A stretch of DNA of 32,134 nucleotides from an uncultured Collinsella sp. (GTDB lineage: Bacteria; Actinomycetota; Coriobacteriia; Coriobacteriales; Coriobacteriaceae). The position numbers and the translations under genes are program-made. The notes under the pieces were generated by a model, which was given only the letters and a program-made list of their open reading frames with translations, had not been told where the DNA came from and ran no database searches. The stretch's first letter is position 1, and each line of letters starts with the position of its first letter. This document shows, piece by piece, positions 16,057 through 22,652 of the stretch. The stretch spans positions 1 through 32,134 of the forward strand of contig CABRNM010000019.1 of the NCBI GenBank assembly GCA_902472315.1. The letters run 5' to 3'.

Positions 16057-16530
16057 TTACCCTACCTCTAGGAAATAGTAATTCATGCTTCCGTTCGCAA
16101 GTTCTACCGCCACCGACCATTTAAACCCAAACTGCTCGAGCCCAGATTCGCAGCCATCCTTAGTGATAGCGGCTACTCGACATGGCGTTTCCGAACCTTC
16201 CCAGCGCAACTCCGCAATTTGAATCCCCCTTTCCAATATAAATAAAACCAAACTGCTAGACCTGCCTCTTAGTGCAGCGCCCTTAGCCGTAATCAGCATT
16301 CCGCAAGGTTCGATGGAATCAGCCCTGATCAGGCAAACCTGATAACGCCCATCAAATAGAGTCTGCCTAATTAGACGTCCTCTCATCTTTCCATTTTGTA
16401 TAGTTGAGAATGGGTCAAGCACGACATATTGATCCATGCTTTCATTGGCTCTATAAACAAAAGACAAAACCTCTTTGCAGTCGCTCTCTTTAGCCCTAAC
16501 TGCTTTTACGCAACTTACCCCCGTGCACAC
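16057..16530 (-). CDS. GNAT-like protein of the RiPP operon
   Basis: A protein of about 157 residues whose fold resembles an acetyltransferase: an LFDGRYQVCLIRAD strand pair, a central RSSSLVLFILERG segment where the acetyl-CoA loop would be, and a closing LEQFGFKWSVAVELANG typical of GNAT C-termini. The classic Q/RxxGxG/A loop is not clear, so activity is uncertain. I chose the GTG at 16530 because GGAGG lies 9 bases ahead; the ATG at 16539 directly abuts that site and is less likely. Either way it overlaps the 3' end of the radical SAM gene by about 35-45 bases, showing translational coupling. It could acetylate the peptide N-terminus or be a substrate adapter. Confidence 0.55.
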   Translation of the reverse strand: MCTGVSCVKAVRAKESDCKEVLSFVYRANESMDQYVVLDPFSTIQNGKMRGRLIRQTLFDGRYQVCLIRADSIEPCGMLITAKGAALRGRSSSLVLFILERGIQIAELRWEGSETPCRVAAITKDGCESGLEQFGFKWSVAVELANGSMNYYFLEVG

Positions 16531-17503
16531 GTGCAGCATCCTCCAATTCTTGAGATATATCTATGTTCCTTTCTTTGAAAAGAACAGGAAGCCCCTGTTG
16601 GATACTTGTGAAGTCCGAAAGCTCCTCTATACGAGCTAGGCACTTCTCGACAATTGGGTGCCGTAACGCATATCTATCTATTTCGAGATCAATATAGTCC
16701 CGCAGAGTATTTCGATTTAGATTCCAAATGGTAATCGGCAGGTAAGGAGACACCGAGAGCTCCCCATACGCATTGACGCATATTTGCGGAATTCTCCCTG
16801 TCTCCCTATACATATACAAATGATCTACGGGGTCACCCCAGGTAATCTGCATTTGAGAAACAGCATTGCGCGCGCTCAAATATGCAGCAAGCGCATCATT
16901 TTGCTCGGGCGTTAGGCACAGATCCTTATAATTCAGCTCACCTCGTCCGAGCGGCATCAAAGGCTGTGCTCTAAAATCACTTACACCTTCTTTTTCACAA
17001 AAACTTATTATTGAAGGGTATTCCTTTATATTCCTAGCATGGGGGAGAGAAGCAACTGCGACCCTTATTCCGTGTCTTCGTGCAATCTTAATCGCATCCA
17101 GTACTCGATGGAGCTTACCGTTACTCAACCTCACATGGTCATAAGACGCATCTGAAAGCCCATCGAGGCTAAACTGCACTAAATCCAGTCCATCTCTTTT
17201 TAGGGCGTCAGCAATTTCTTCTGTCCAAAGAATGCCATTGCTGACCATTGACACGAGAGTGCCTTGATTAAGCTCCTTAACTAACCTCACGGCGCGACGA
17301 ATCAAATCAAACCTAAGAATGGGCTCTCCGCCACAAATGCAAATCGACGAAAGATCAATCAAGGCAAGCTGTCGAAAAACGCTGATCAGTTCGTCATCAT
17401 TCATTTCCTCATAGGCACATTCCCCGCCGAAATCAAAACAATGCCGACATCGCAAATTGCATCGATAGGTCACATCAACTGAGGCCGAGCTAAGATAATT
17501 CAT
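16496..17503 (-). CDS. Radical SAM peptide maturase with degenerate SPASM-like tail
   Basis: A radical SAM enzyme of 335 residues from the ATG at 17503. The iron-sulfur motif CNLRCRHC lies near residues 15-22, followed by the SAM-binding ICGGEPIL and a VSMVSNG strand. The barrel continues through VQFSLDGL. The C-terminal region resembles a SPASM domain in layout (ICVNAYGELSVSPYLP, then TLRDY) but lacks the expected set of cysteines: only one is present in the first half and a tyrosine stands where the second is expected. It is the first gene of the operon and presumably makes the key modification of the peptide. AGAG lies about 10 bases upstream of the ATG. An in-frame TTG two codons earlier is an alternative start. 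Confidence 0.88.
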   Translation of the reverse strand: MNYLSSASVDVTYRCNLRCRHCFDFGGECAYEEMNDDELISVFRQLALIDLSSICICGGEPILRFDLIRRAVRLVKELNQGTLVSMVSNGILWTEEIADALKRDGLDLVQFSLDGLSDASYDHVRLSNGKLHRVLDAIKIARRHGIRVAVASLPHARNIKEYPSIISFCEKEGVSDFRAQPLMPLGRGELNYKDLCLTPEQNDALAAYLSARNAVSQMQITWGDPVDHLYMYRETGRIPQICVNAYGELSVSPYLPITIWNLNRNTLRDYIDLEIDRYALRHPIVEKCLARIEELSDFTSIQQGLPVLFKERNIDISQELEDAARVHGGKLRKSS

Positions 17504-17789
17504 ATACAATCCGCTCTCTTTCGTGCTTACGAAATACTTAATTGCAATTATGGACCTAGCAATTCTCGTTTATTTCTAATTATCTGTAATGAGTATGTAA
17601 TGGATTCAAAAGCTGTAAGTTTGAGTCCTACATATTAAAGACATTGGCGGCTTCCTCGGACCTAAAGTGGATGGCAGATTCCCCAATCATGAAAACCGTT
17701 ATATAAGCCCACATTAAAACTCAATTTGATGTTTTTATTATAGGACAATCTTTCGCCTTATCTTTGTCTGTTTAAAGAAAAAGGACGAT
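17504..17789. promoter_or_regulatory. AT-rich upstream region of the RiPP operon
   Basis: About 286 AT-rich bases. On the minus strand TTGAAT and GATAAT could be -35 and -10 boxes (19-base spacer) for the operon, though spacing is not ideal. A palindromic ATTGCAAT is at 17541-17548. An open stretch on the minus strand (17714 to 17628, 28 codons, no ribosome site) encodes a peptide containing FMIGES that looks like the tail of a lost gene; see findings. Confidence 0.5.
17585..17602. promoter_or_regulatory. Direct repeat TGTAATG-N4-TGTAATG upstream of the RiPP operon
   Basis: Two identical 7-base copies at 17585-17591 and 17596-17602 start 11 bases apart, about one helical turn, and sit next to the candidate promoter about 82 bases before the radical SAM start. 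Response regulators of bacteriocin systems often bind such spaced direct repeats. Only the repeat itself is seen. Confidence 0.45.
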
Positions 17790-17858
17790 ATGAAAGAAAT
17801 AGGAGAATTTGTACCCTTTGGCTTGCTCTTTTGCAAACGTATTCCCAATACGTTTTAA
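17790..17858 (+). CDS. Possible 22-residue peptide, divergent from the RiPP operon
   Basis: A short frame with ATG at 17790 and TAA at 17856, preceded by AAAGGA at 5 bases. The product is 22 residues with a central FVPFGLLFC hydrophobic part and a basic KR pair. It overlaps the inverted repeat at 17835-17855. It could be a signalling peptide, a leader peptide or chance; no family is recognised. Confidence 0.25.
   Translation: MKEIGEFVPFGLLFCKRIPNTF
17835..17855. repeat. Perfect inverted repeat AAACGTATT-CCC-AATACGTTT
   Basis: Nine-base arms around a three-base loop, with a T before TAAAC on the plus strand. It marks the boundary between AT-rich island DNA and GC-richer DNA with a transposase remnant. 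It may be a terminator or an end of a lost mobile element. Confidence 0.5.
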
Positions 17859-17870
17859 ACATGCGGCACT

Positions 17871-18361
17871 CGCCTTAAGGTCGAAATATAAACGGGGCGA
17901 GGCCGGACTACGTCACATACCGCAGGACGGGGGCACAGATCAGATTCACCTATCATGAATTCATCTGCACGATAAAACTGCGCATGCGAATTTACCGCAC
18001 TATGAACTACATCGTGCGGGACATGAAGGTGTCGACGACCCGCTAGCTTCACCCGCTTGAAAACACCCGCAAGCGACGGCAGCGTGAAAAGCAATTGGCC
18101 TCCGGCGAAACCTCTGCGGAGTTTTCGATCTCCGTATTTGTCGAACTGCCAGTTCTGCCACGCCGCCACTTCCTGCCCGCCGAGATCGTTTCTCAAGCCG
18201 CACAGCAGCCCGCCTTCTAAGACCTCAGAGTTCGCCATCGAAGGCGACCTGCCCAGACTCCTCACAATCGGCTTGTATGAGGCCCCGCGCTCCAACATCC
18301 TCTGGACCGTGTCCCTCTCGTACCTGGTGAGCGAGCCCGCCGTTGGCCCTCGGATGAAGCT
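17871..18361 (-). pseudogene. Remnant of an IS30-like transposase
   Basis: The minus-strand frame from about 18361 to 18214 reads a helix-turn-helix like that opening IS30-family transposases: LTRYERDTVQRMLERGAS, then IVRSLGRSPSMANSEV, close to the usual LGRSPSTVSREV. The reading then runs on as unrelated sequence and no DDE catalytic motif appears, so only the DNA-binding start survives. There is no start codon in place ahead of the motif. It lies beside the RiPP island and supports its arrival or rearrangement by mobile elements. The left limit is approximate. Confidence 0.5.
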
Positions 18362-18473
18362 ACCGATCGAGACGGGGCGTATGATGGGCGGTCGCTGGAA
18401 TCGCGCCCCACGTCATCTACCCTCTCGTGCGATAATCCTCCGCAGCAGTCACCGACAGCAGAGGGAGTTTGTG

Positions 18474-19097
18474 ATGAAGGTTCTTTTAGTCAATGGCAGC
18501 CCCAAGGCAAACGGCAACACCGCCCGCGCACTCACCGAAGTCGCCGAGCAGCTCATTACCGAAGGCATTGATACCGAGGTGTTCCAGCTGGGCTCCAAGC
18601 CCATTCGCGACTGCATTGGCTGTGGTCAGTGCGGCAAGCTCGATTGCCGCTGCACCTTTGACGACGATGTAGTCAACGAATTGATTGCCGCCGCCGAGCA
18701 GGCAGACGGCTTTGTATTTGGCTCCCCCGTCTACTATGCGCATCCCAGCGGGCGCATCCTTTCGGCCCTCGATCGCGCATTCTATGCCGGCAGCAAGGCC
18801 TTTGCACACAAGCCGGGCGCTGCCGTCGCCGTTGCCCGTCGCGGCGGCACGTCGACCACCTTCGATGTGCTCAACAAGTACTTCACCATCAACCAGATGC
18901 CCGTGGTTGCCTCCACGTACTGGAACAACGTGTTTGGTCGCGTGCCCGGCGACGCCAATGGGGACGCCGAGGGCCTTGCCACCATGCGCAACATCGGCAA
19001 AAACATGGCCTGGCTCCTTCGCTGTATCGAGGCAGGACAGGCCGCCGGCATCAACGCACCCGAGGCAGATCGAGCAACGACCAACTTCATCAGGTAG
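18474..19097 (+). CDS. Iron-sulfur flavoprotein / NADPH-dependent FMN reductase family
   Basis: A 207-residue flavodoxin-fold protein. The FMN phosphate loop is NGSPKANGNTA (7-17). A compact cysteine cluster, C47, C50, C53, C58 and C60 (DCIGCGQCGKLDCRC), matches the iron-sulfur flavoprotein group that carries a [4Fe-4S] cluster next to FMN. FGSPVYYAHPSG and VARRGGTSTTFD are further FMN-contact segments. It probably transfers electrons in anaerobic redox or oxygen detoxification reactions; the partner is unknown. The ATG at 18474 follows GAGGGAG by 6 bases; a GTG one codon earlier is possible. It precedes the ArsC-like gene by 17 bases, so the two likely share a transcript. Confidence 0.9.
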   Translation: MKVLLVNGSPKANGNTARALTEVAEQLITEGIDTEVFQLGSKPIRDCIGCGQCGKLDCRCTFDDDVVNELIAAAEQADGFVFGSPVYYAHPSGRILSALDRAFYAGSKAFAHKPGAAVAVARRGGTSTTFDVLNKYFTINQMPVVASTYWNNVFGRVPGDANGDAEGLATMRNIGKNMAWLLRCIEAGQAAGINAPEADRATTNFIR

Positions 19098-19114
19098 AAC
19101 GGCGGAACAAATAC

Positions 19115-19456
19115 ATGAACGTGCAGATTTTTGGCACCAAAAAGTCTTTCGACACCAAGAAGGCGCAGCGTTATTTTAAGGAGCGCCGCATTAAGGTGCA
19201 GTTTATCGACCTTAAGGAAAAGGAGATGAGCAAGGGCGAGCTCACGAGCGTGATGCAGGCGGTCGGCGGCATCGACAAGCTGCTCAACCCCAAGGCCAAG
19301 GACGAGGAGACGCTCGCGCTCATCCAGCACCTCACCCCTAGCCAGCGCTTCGACAAGCTGCTCGAGAACCAGCAGGTTCTAGCCGAGCCCATCGTGCGCA
19401 ACGGCAAAAAGGCCACCGTCGGTTATTGCCCCGATGTATGGGGAGCCTGGGAGTAG
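19115..19456 (+). CDS. ArsC/Spx-family thioredoxin-fold protein
   Basis: A 113-residue protein of the arsenate reductase-related ArsC/YffB/Spx family. It opens with the thioredoxin-like strand MNVQIFGTKKSFDTKKA, where a typical active-site CxxC or Cx2-3 is replaced by TKKSFD, so the N-terminal catalytic cysteine is missing. The later family segments are present: IDLKEKEMSKGEL, LLNPKAK and the LAEPIVRNGKKATVGY strand-turn with the cis-proline. It is probably a regulator or adapter rather than an active arsenate reductase. It follows the iron-sulfur flavoprotein by 17 bases with a weak ribosome site. Confidence 0.85.
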   Translation: MNVQIFGTKKSFDTKKAQRYFKERRIKVQFIDLKEKEMSKGELTSVMQAVGGIDKLLNPKAKDEETLALIQHLTPSQRFDKLLENQQVLAEPIVRNGKKATVGYCPDVWGAWE

Positions 19457-19542
19457 CCTGTGTTATTTGCCGGCGCGTGGGTATAAGAGCAGGCGTTTGG
19501 CATAAGATTCAACTGTAAGCCATGTCTAACAAAGGAGGGCAC

Positions 19543-20673
19543 ATGCCCAACAAACCCGTGAAGATCATCATGCTTACCGGATACCTCGGTGCCGGCAAGA
19601 CCACACTGCTCAACCACATCCTCGCTAACGACGGCGGCATCCGCGCCGCCGTGATCGTCAACGATATCGGCGAGATCAATGTCGACGCCAGCCTTATCGC
19701 CGACGGCGGCCTTTCCGAGACCGACGACCTCATCCCGCTCACCAACGGCTGCATCTGCTGCACGCTTTCGGATGACCTGGCCAACCAGCTGCAGGGCATC
19801 GCCGATTCGGGCAACTTCGATTACATCATCATCGAGGCATCGGGTATTTGTGAGCCTATCCCCATCGCCTACACCATCTCGAGCTTCTGCGACGAGGCCA
19901 AGGTGGGCGGCGAGCCCAAGCTCGCGCTCGACAACATCGTGGCCGTGGTTGATTGCGCCCGTATGTACGACGAGTTCAACGGCGGTCGCGACCTGCTGGC
20001 CGAGGATATCGACGAGGACGACATCGAGAGCCTGCTCATCCAGCAGATCGAGTTCTGTTCCACGCTGATCCTCAACAAGACCGATACCGTGAGCCCTGAG
20101 CAGATCGCCGAGCTTAAGGCCATCGTGCGCAGCCTGCAGAAGGACGCCGTGATCGTCGAGGCCCAAAACGGCGAGGTTCCCATGGAGGAGCTGCTCGATA
20201 CCGACCGCTTCGACTTTATGCGCGCCTACAACTCCGCCGCCTGGATCGAGGCCATGGAGCATCCCGAAGAGCACGACGACCCCGAGGTGCTCGAGTACGA
20301 CATCGAGACCTTTGTTTACTCGCGCCGCAAGCCGTTTGACCTGCAGAAGTTCACCGATTTTGTTGAGCAGGAGTGGCCCGACGAGGTCATCCGCGTCAAG
20401 GGCCCGCTGTGGCAGACCGGCGATCCGGACATGTGCTACATGTTTGAGCAGGCCGGCCACCAGATGCGCCTGATGGAAAACGGCCTGTTTGTCGACTCGG
20501 CGCCCGAGGGCGAGAAGCAGAAGATCATCGACGAGAACCCCGAAATCATGCAGATTTGGGACGACGAGACGGGCGACCGCATGACGAGCCTGTGCATCAT
20601 CGGCCGTCACATGGACAAGGATGCGCTCATCGCCTCCCTCGATGCCTGCCTGACCGACTGGCACCGCGCCTAG
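19543..20673 (+). CDS. COG0523 (CobW/Zn-chaperone-like) GTPase
   Basis: A 376-residue G3E P-loop GTPase. The Walker A is GYLGAGKT (13-20), the metal-binding CxCC motif is Cys70, Cys72 and Cys73 (NGCICC), EASGICEPIP forms the switch region, and NKTD is the guanine-specificity motif. The C-terminal CobW-type domain follows from about residue 255. Family members hand zinc or other metals to target enzymes or help nitrile hydratase and cobalamin enzymes mature. I chose the ATG at 19543 over the one seven codons earlier because AAAGGAGGG directly precedes it. The gene ends at a strong intrinsic terminator, and no client gene is obvious nearby. Confidence 0.9.
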   Translation: MPNKPVKIIMLTGYLGAGKTTLLNHILANDGGIRAAVIVNDIGEINVDASLIADGGLSETDDLIPLTNGCICCTLSDDLANQLQGIADSGNFDYIIIEASGICEPIPIAYTISSFCDEAKVGGEPKLALDNIVAVVDCARMYDEFNGGRDLLAEDIDEDDIESLLIQQIEFCSTLILNKTDTVSPEQIAELKAIVRSLQKDAVIVEAQNGEVPMEELLDTDRFDFMRAYNSAAWIEAMEHPEEHDDPEVLEYDIETFVYSRRKPFDLQKFTDFVEQEWPDEVIRVKGPLWQTGDPDMCYMFEQAGHQMRLMENGLFVDSAPEGEKQKIIDENPEIMQIWDDETGDRMTSLCIIGRHMDKDALIASLDACLTDWHRA

Positions 20674-20711
20674 GTTTATCCAAGCGGGCATTTTCCGCCT
20701 ACACAACCGCC

Positions 20712-20746
20712 AAACCACCACGAAGGTGCCCTTCGTGGTGGTTTTT
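20712..20746 (+). terminator. Strong intrinsic terminator after the COG0523 GTPase
   Basis: A 15-base-pair perfect stem (20712-20726 with 20730-20744) around a TGC loop, running into TTTTT. It lies 38 bases after the stop and before the trmL ribosome site. Confidence 0.93.
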
Positions 20747-20767
20747 CGTTCTGAGCCAAGGAGATTC

Positions 20768-21367
20768 ATGTTCAATATCGTGCTGTATGCACCCGAAATT
20801 CCGGCCAATACAGGCAATATCGGCCGTACCTGCGTGGTCACCGGCGCCCGTCTGCATCTGGTGGAGCCGCTGGGGTTTTCGCTCGACGACAAGACGGTGC
20901 GTCGTGCCGGACTGGGCTACTGGCAAAACTTGGACGTGACGACCTATGCCGGCTGGGAGGATTTCCTTGCGCGCAACGGCCTCTCCCCTGCCGACGAGCG
21001 CCTGCATCTGCTGACCAAAAAGGCGCGCAGAACCTATGCGCAGAGTACCTACCGCGATGGCGACTACTTGGTCTTTGGCAGCGAGAGCTCGGGCATTCCC
21101 GAGCCACTGCTTGCCGCGGCGCCCGAGCGCTGCGAGCGCATCCCGATGCTGCGCGATTGCGACTCGCTCGATAACGCCGAGGCATGGGAAGCTCACGAGG
21201 AATCGCTGGGGCATACCGAGGACAGCCACGAGGCCATCCTTCGGCAGGATATCTGCGGCAACTTCGTCAATCCCGACGACTACCGCATCAGCGCCCTCAA
21301 CCTTTCCAACAGCGCCGCCATCGTCCTCTACGAGGCCCTGCGCCAGGCAGGCTTTCCGGGAATGTGA
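20768..21367 (+). CDS. trmL: tRNA (cytidine(34)-2'-O)-methyltransferase
   Basis: A 199-residue SPOUT methyltransferase, predicted to methylate the ribose of the tRNA wobble nucleotide. Seen: NIVLYAPEIPANTGNIGRTC at the N-terminus, HLVEPLGFSLDDKTVRRAGL, the FGSESSGIPE strand-turn, and the knot strand LNLSNSAAIVLYEAL. Ordinary TrmL is about 155 residues; here about 40 extra residues, rich in Glu and Asp, separate the IPM strand from the LNLSN knot. AAGGAGATTC precedes the ATG at 20768. It is a single-gene unit after a terminator, and its stop codon falls inside a hairpin (21360-21394). Confidence 0.92.
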   Translation: MFNIVLYAPEIPANTGNIGRTCVVTGARLHLVEPLGFSLDDKTVRRAGLGYWQNLDVTTYAGWEDFLARNGLSPADERLHLLTKKARRTYAQSTYRDGDYLVFGSESSGIPEPLLAAAPERCERIPMLRDCDSLDNAEAWEAHEESLGHTEDSHEAILRQDICGNFVNPDDYRISALNLSNSAAIVLYEALRQAGFPGM

Positions 21368-21394
21368 CAAAGGAACTGTCCCTTTGTCACATTC
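21360..21394 (+). terminator. Hairpin with TGTCCCTTT core at the trmL end
   Basis: A 14-base perfect stem, GAATGTGACAAAGG with CCTTTGTCACATTC, around AACTGTC. It overlaps the trmL stop codon. It shares its loop-side core with hairpins at 22617-22651 and 31175-31211. It probably terminates transcription, though no T run follows. Confidence 0.7.
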
Positions 21395-21463
21395 GAGCGC
21401 CACGTCAATGGCACACACGCCTAATTGATGCTCTAGATAAAGAGCCCTCACTTTTAATCAGAA

Positions 21464-21487
21464 TTAACTAAAGTAAAATGAAGTTAA
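21464..21487. promoter_or_regulatory. Inverted repeat TTAACT-N12-AGTTAA ahead of the first AAA ATPase
   Basis: Six-base arms in an AT-rich stretch 25 bases before the GTG start. It could be a promoter-overlapping operator. Nothing more can be supported. Confidence 0.3.
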
Positions 21488-21511
21488 ACGGCGGTGTGAA
21501 AGGAGAGCCTT

Positions 21512-22612
21512 GTGAAATATCTCGAGAACCCGTTTACCCCCAGTTTCGGTGAGGTTCCTGCCCACCTCGCTGGCAGACAACAGATTATTCGGGATTTGGA
21601 CCGTGCCTTCTTGAGCCAGCGCAGGCGCCCAGAATTGACCTCGATCTTCTCAGGCGCGCGTGGAACCGGTAAAACCGCTCTCATGTCGTCGCTCGCGACA
21701 AGAGCGGAATCCCACGGCTGGATTGCCGTAAAGACGACCGCGCTCCCGGGAATGCTTGAGGAAATCGAGTTCGGGACGAAACGCGCCGCAGCCCATCTCA
21801 TCGAATCGTCCAACCACTTCGAAGTCACCGGTCTCGGAATTGCACCGCTCGGCAGCATCGAGGTCAATCGCGTTCACGATGCCTCAACCTGGCGTTATCG
21901 CATGAGCGACATCATCGACCAGCTCAACGAGGCGGGCACCGGTCTGCTCGTCACGGTTGACGAGGTGGACCCGACACTCGACGAGATGATTCAGCTCGCA
22001 GCAACGTATCAGCACTTTGTGACCGATGGGAAACGCGTCGCCCTGCTCATGGCGGGACTTCCCAACAACGTCTCGACGTTGCTGAACCACAAGACGGTCT
22101 CGTTCCTTCGCCGCGCCCAACAATATCATCTGGGTCGCATTGCCGACTATGACGTGCGCGAGGCCTTGATTCGCACAATCCAGGAAAACGATCGCCTGGC
22201 AGATGCTGAGGGAATCGATAGAGCCGTTCGCTCGATCTCTGGTTTTCCCTTCCTATTGCAACTCGTAGGCTACCGTGCCTGGGATCTCACAAGCGATTCG
22301 AAGGAAATCTCGTCACGCGACTTTGACCTGGGAATCAAAATCGCGCGCGACGAGATGGACGACCGAATCCTCGCGGCAACCTATCGGGAACTCACTGCAG
22401 AGGACAAGCGATTCCTCATCGCCATGCTCGATGACGAGGAAGAGTCCACCACCGCCGACCTTGTCGAGCGCCTTAAGCGTTCGCCGCAGCAGGTCTCCCG
22501 CTACCGACGCCGCATGATAGATGCCGGCATCATTGGAGAACGAGGACGAGGGCTCGTCGCATTTGAATTGCCATTCTTCCGCGACTATCTCGCGGCTCAA
22601 TGCGTGAAATAG
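21512..22612 (+). CDS. Orc/STAND-like AAA ATPase with C-terminal winged helix (copy 1)
   Basis: A 366-residue P-loop ATPase. It opens with an ENPFTPSFG tag, then Walker A GARGTGKT (48-55), Walker B LLVTVDEVD (Asp150, Glu151) and a sensor region LLMAGLPNNVSTLL with SFLRRAQQYHLG. The C-terminal 80 residues, with STTADLVERLKRSPQQVSRY, look like a DNA-binding winged helix. The overall design resembles archaeal Orc1/Cdc6-like and MalT/STAND ATPases common in actinobacteria, whose role is poorly known. The start is a GTG after AAAGGAGAG. A clear paralog lies at 25168-26277, with the UvrA-like gene between them. Function is not assigned. Confidence 0.85.
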   Translation: MKYLENPFTPSFGEVPAHLAGRQQIIRDLDRAFLSQRRRPELTSIFSGARGTGKTALMSSLATRAESHGWIAVKTTALPGMLEEIEFGTKRAAAHLIESSNHFEVTGLGIAPLGSIEVNRVHDASTWRYRMSDIIDQLNEAGTGLLVTVDEVDPTLDEMIQLAATYQHFVTDGKRVALLMAGLPNNVSTLLNHKTVSFLRRAQQYHLGRIADYDVREALIRTIQENDRLADAEGIDRAVRSISGFPFLLQLVGYRAWDLTSDSKEISSRDFDLGIKIARDEMDDRILAATYRELTAEDKRFLIAMLDDEEESTTADLVERLKRSPQQVSRYRRRMIDAGIIGERGRGLVAFELPFFRDYLAAQCVK

Positions 22613-22616
22613 GCAT

Positions 22617-22651
22617 CAATGAGGCAAAGAGGCTGTCCCTTTGCCTCATTG
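22617..22651. terminator. Hairpin with TGTCCCTTT core between convergent AAA and UvrA-like genes
   Basis: A 13-base perfect stem, CAATGAGGCAAAG with CTTTGCCTCATTG, around AGGCTGTCC. It lies 4 bases after the AAA stop and 1 base from the UvrA-like stop, so it could end both transcripts. Confidence 0.75.
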
Positions 22652-22652
22652 T

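Noticed and set aside
17628..17714. 28-codon minus-strand gene
   Set aside because: No ribosome site, and its FMIGES segment is duplicated in decayed sequence nearby, so it is better explained as a gene-tail fragment.
19423..20892. 489-codon minus-strand frame opposite the COG0523 GTPase
   Set aside because: The plus-strand protein has intact Walker A, CxCC and NKTD motifs; the antisense frame has none and runs through a terminator.
21360..22651. CRISPR array from repeated TGTCCCTTT words
   Set aside because: Copies are far apart, single, and each sits in its own hairpin with different arms; there are no regular spacers or cas genes.
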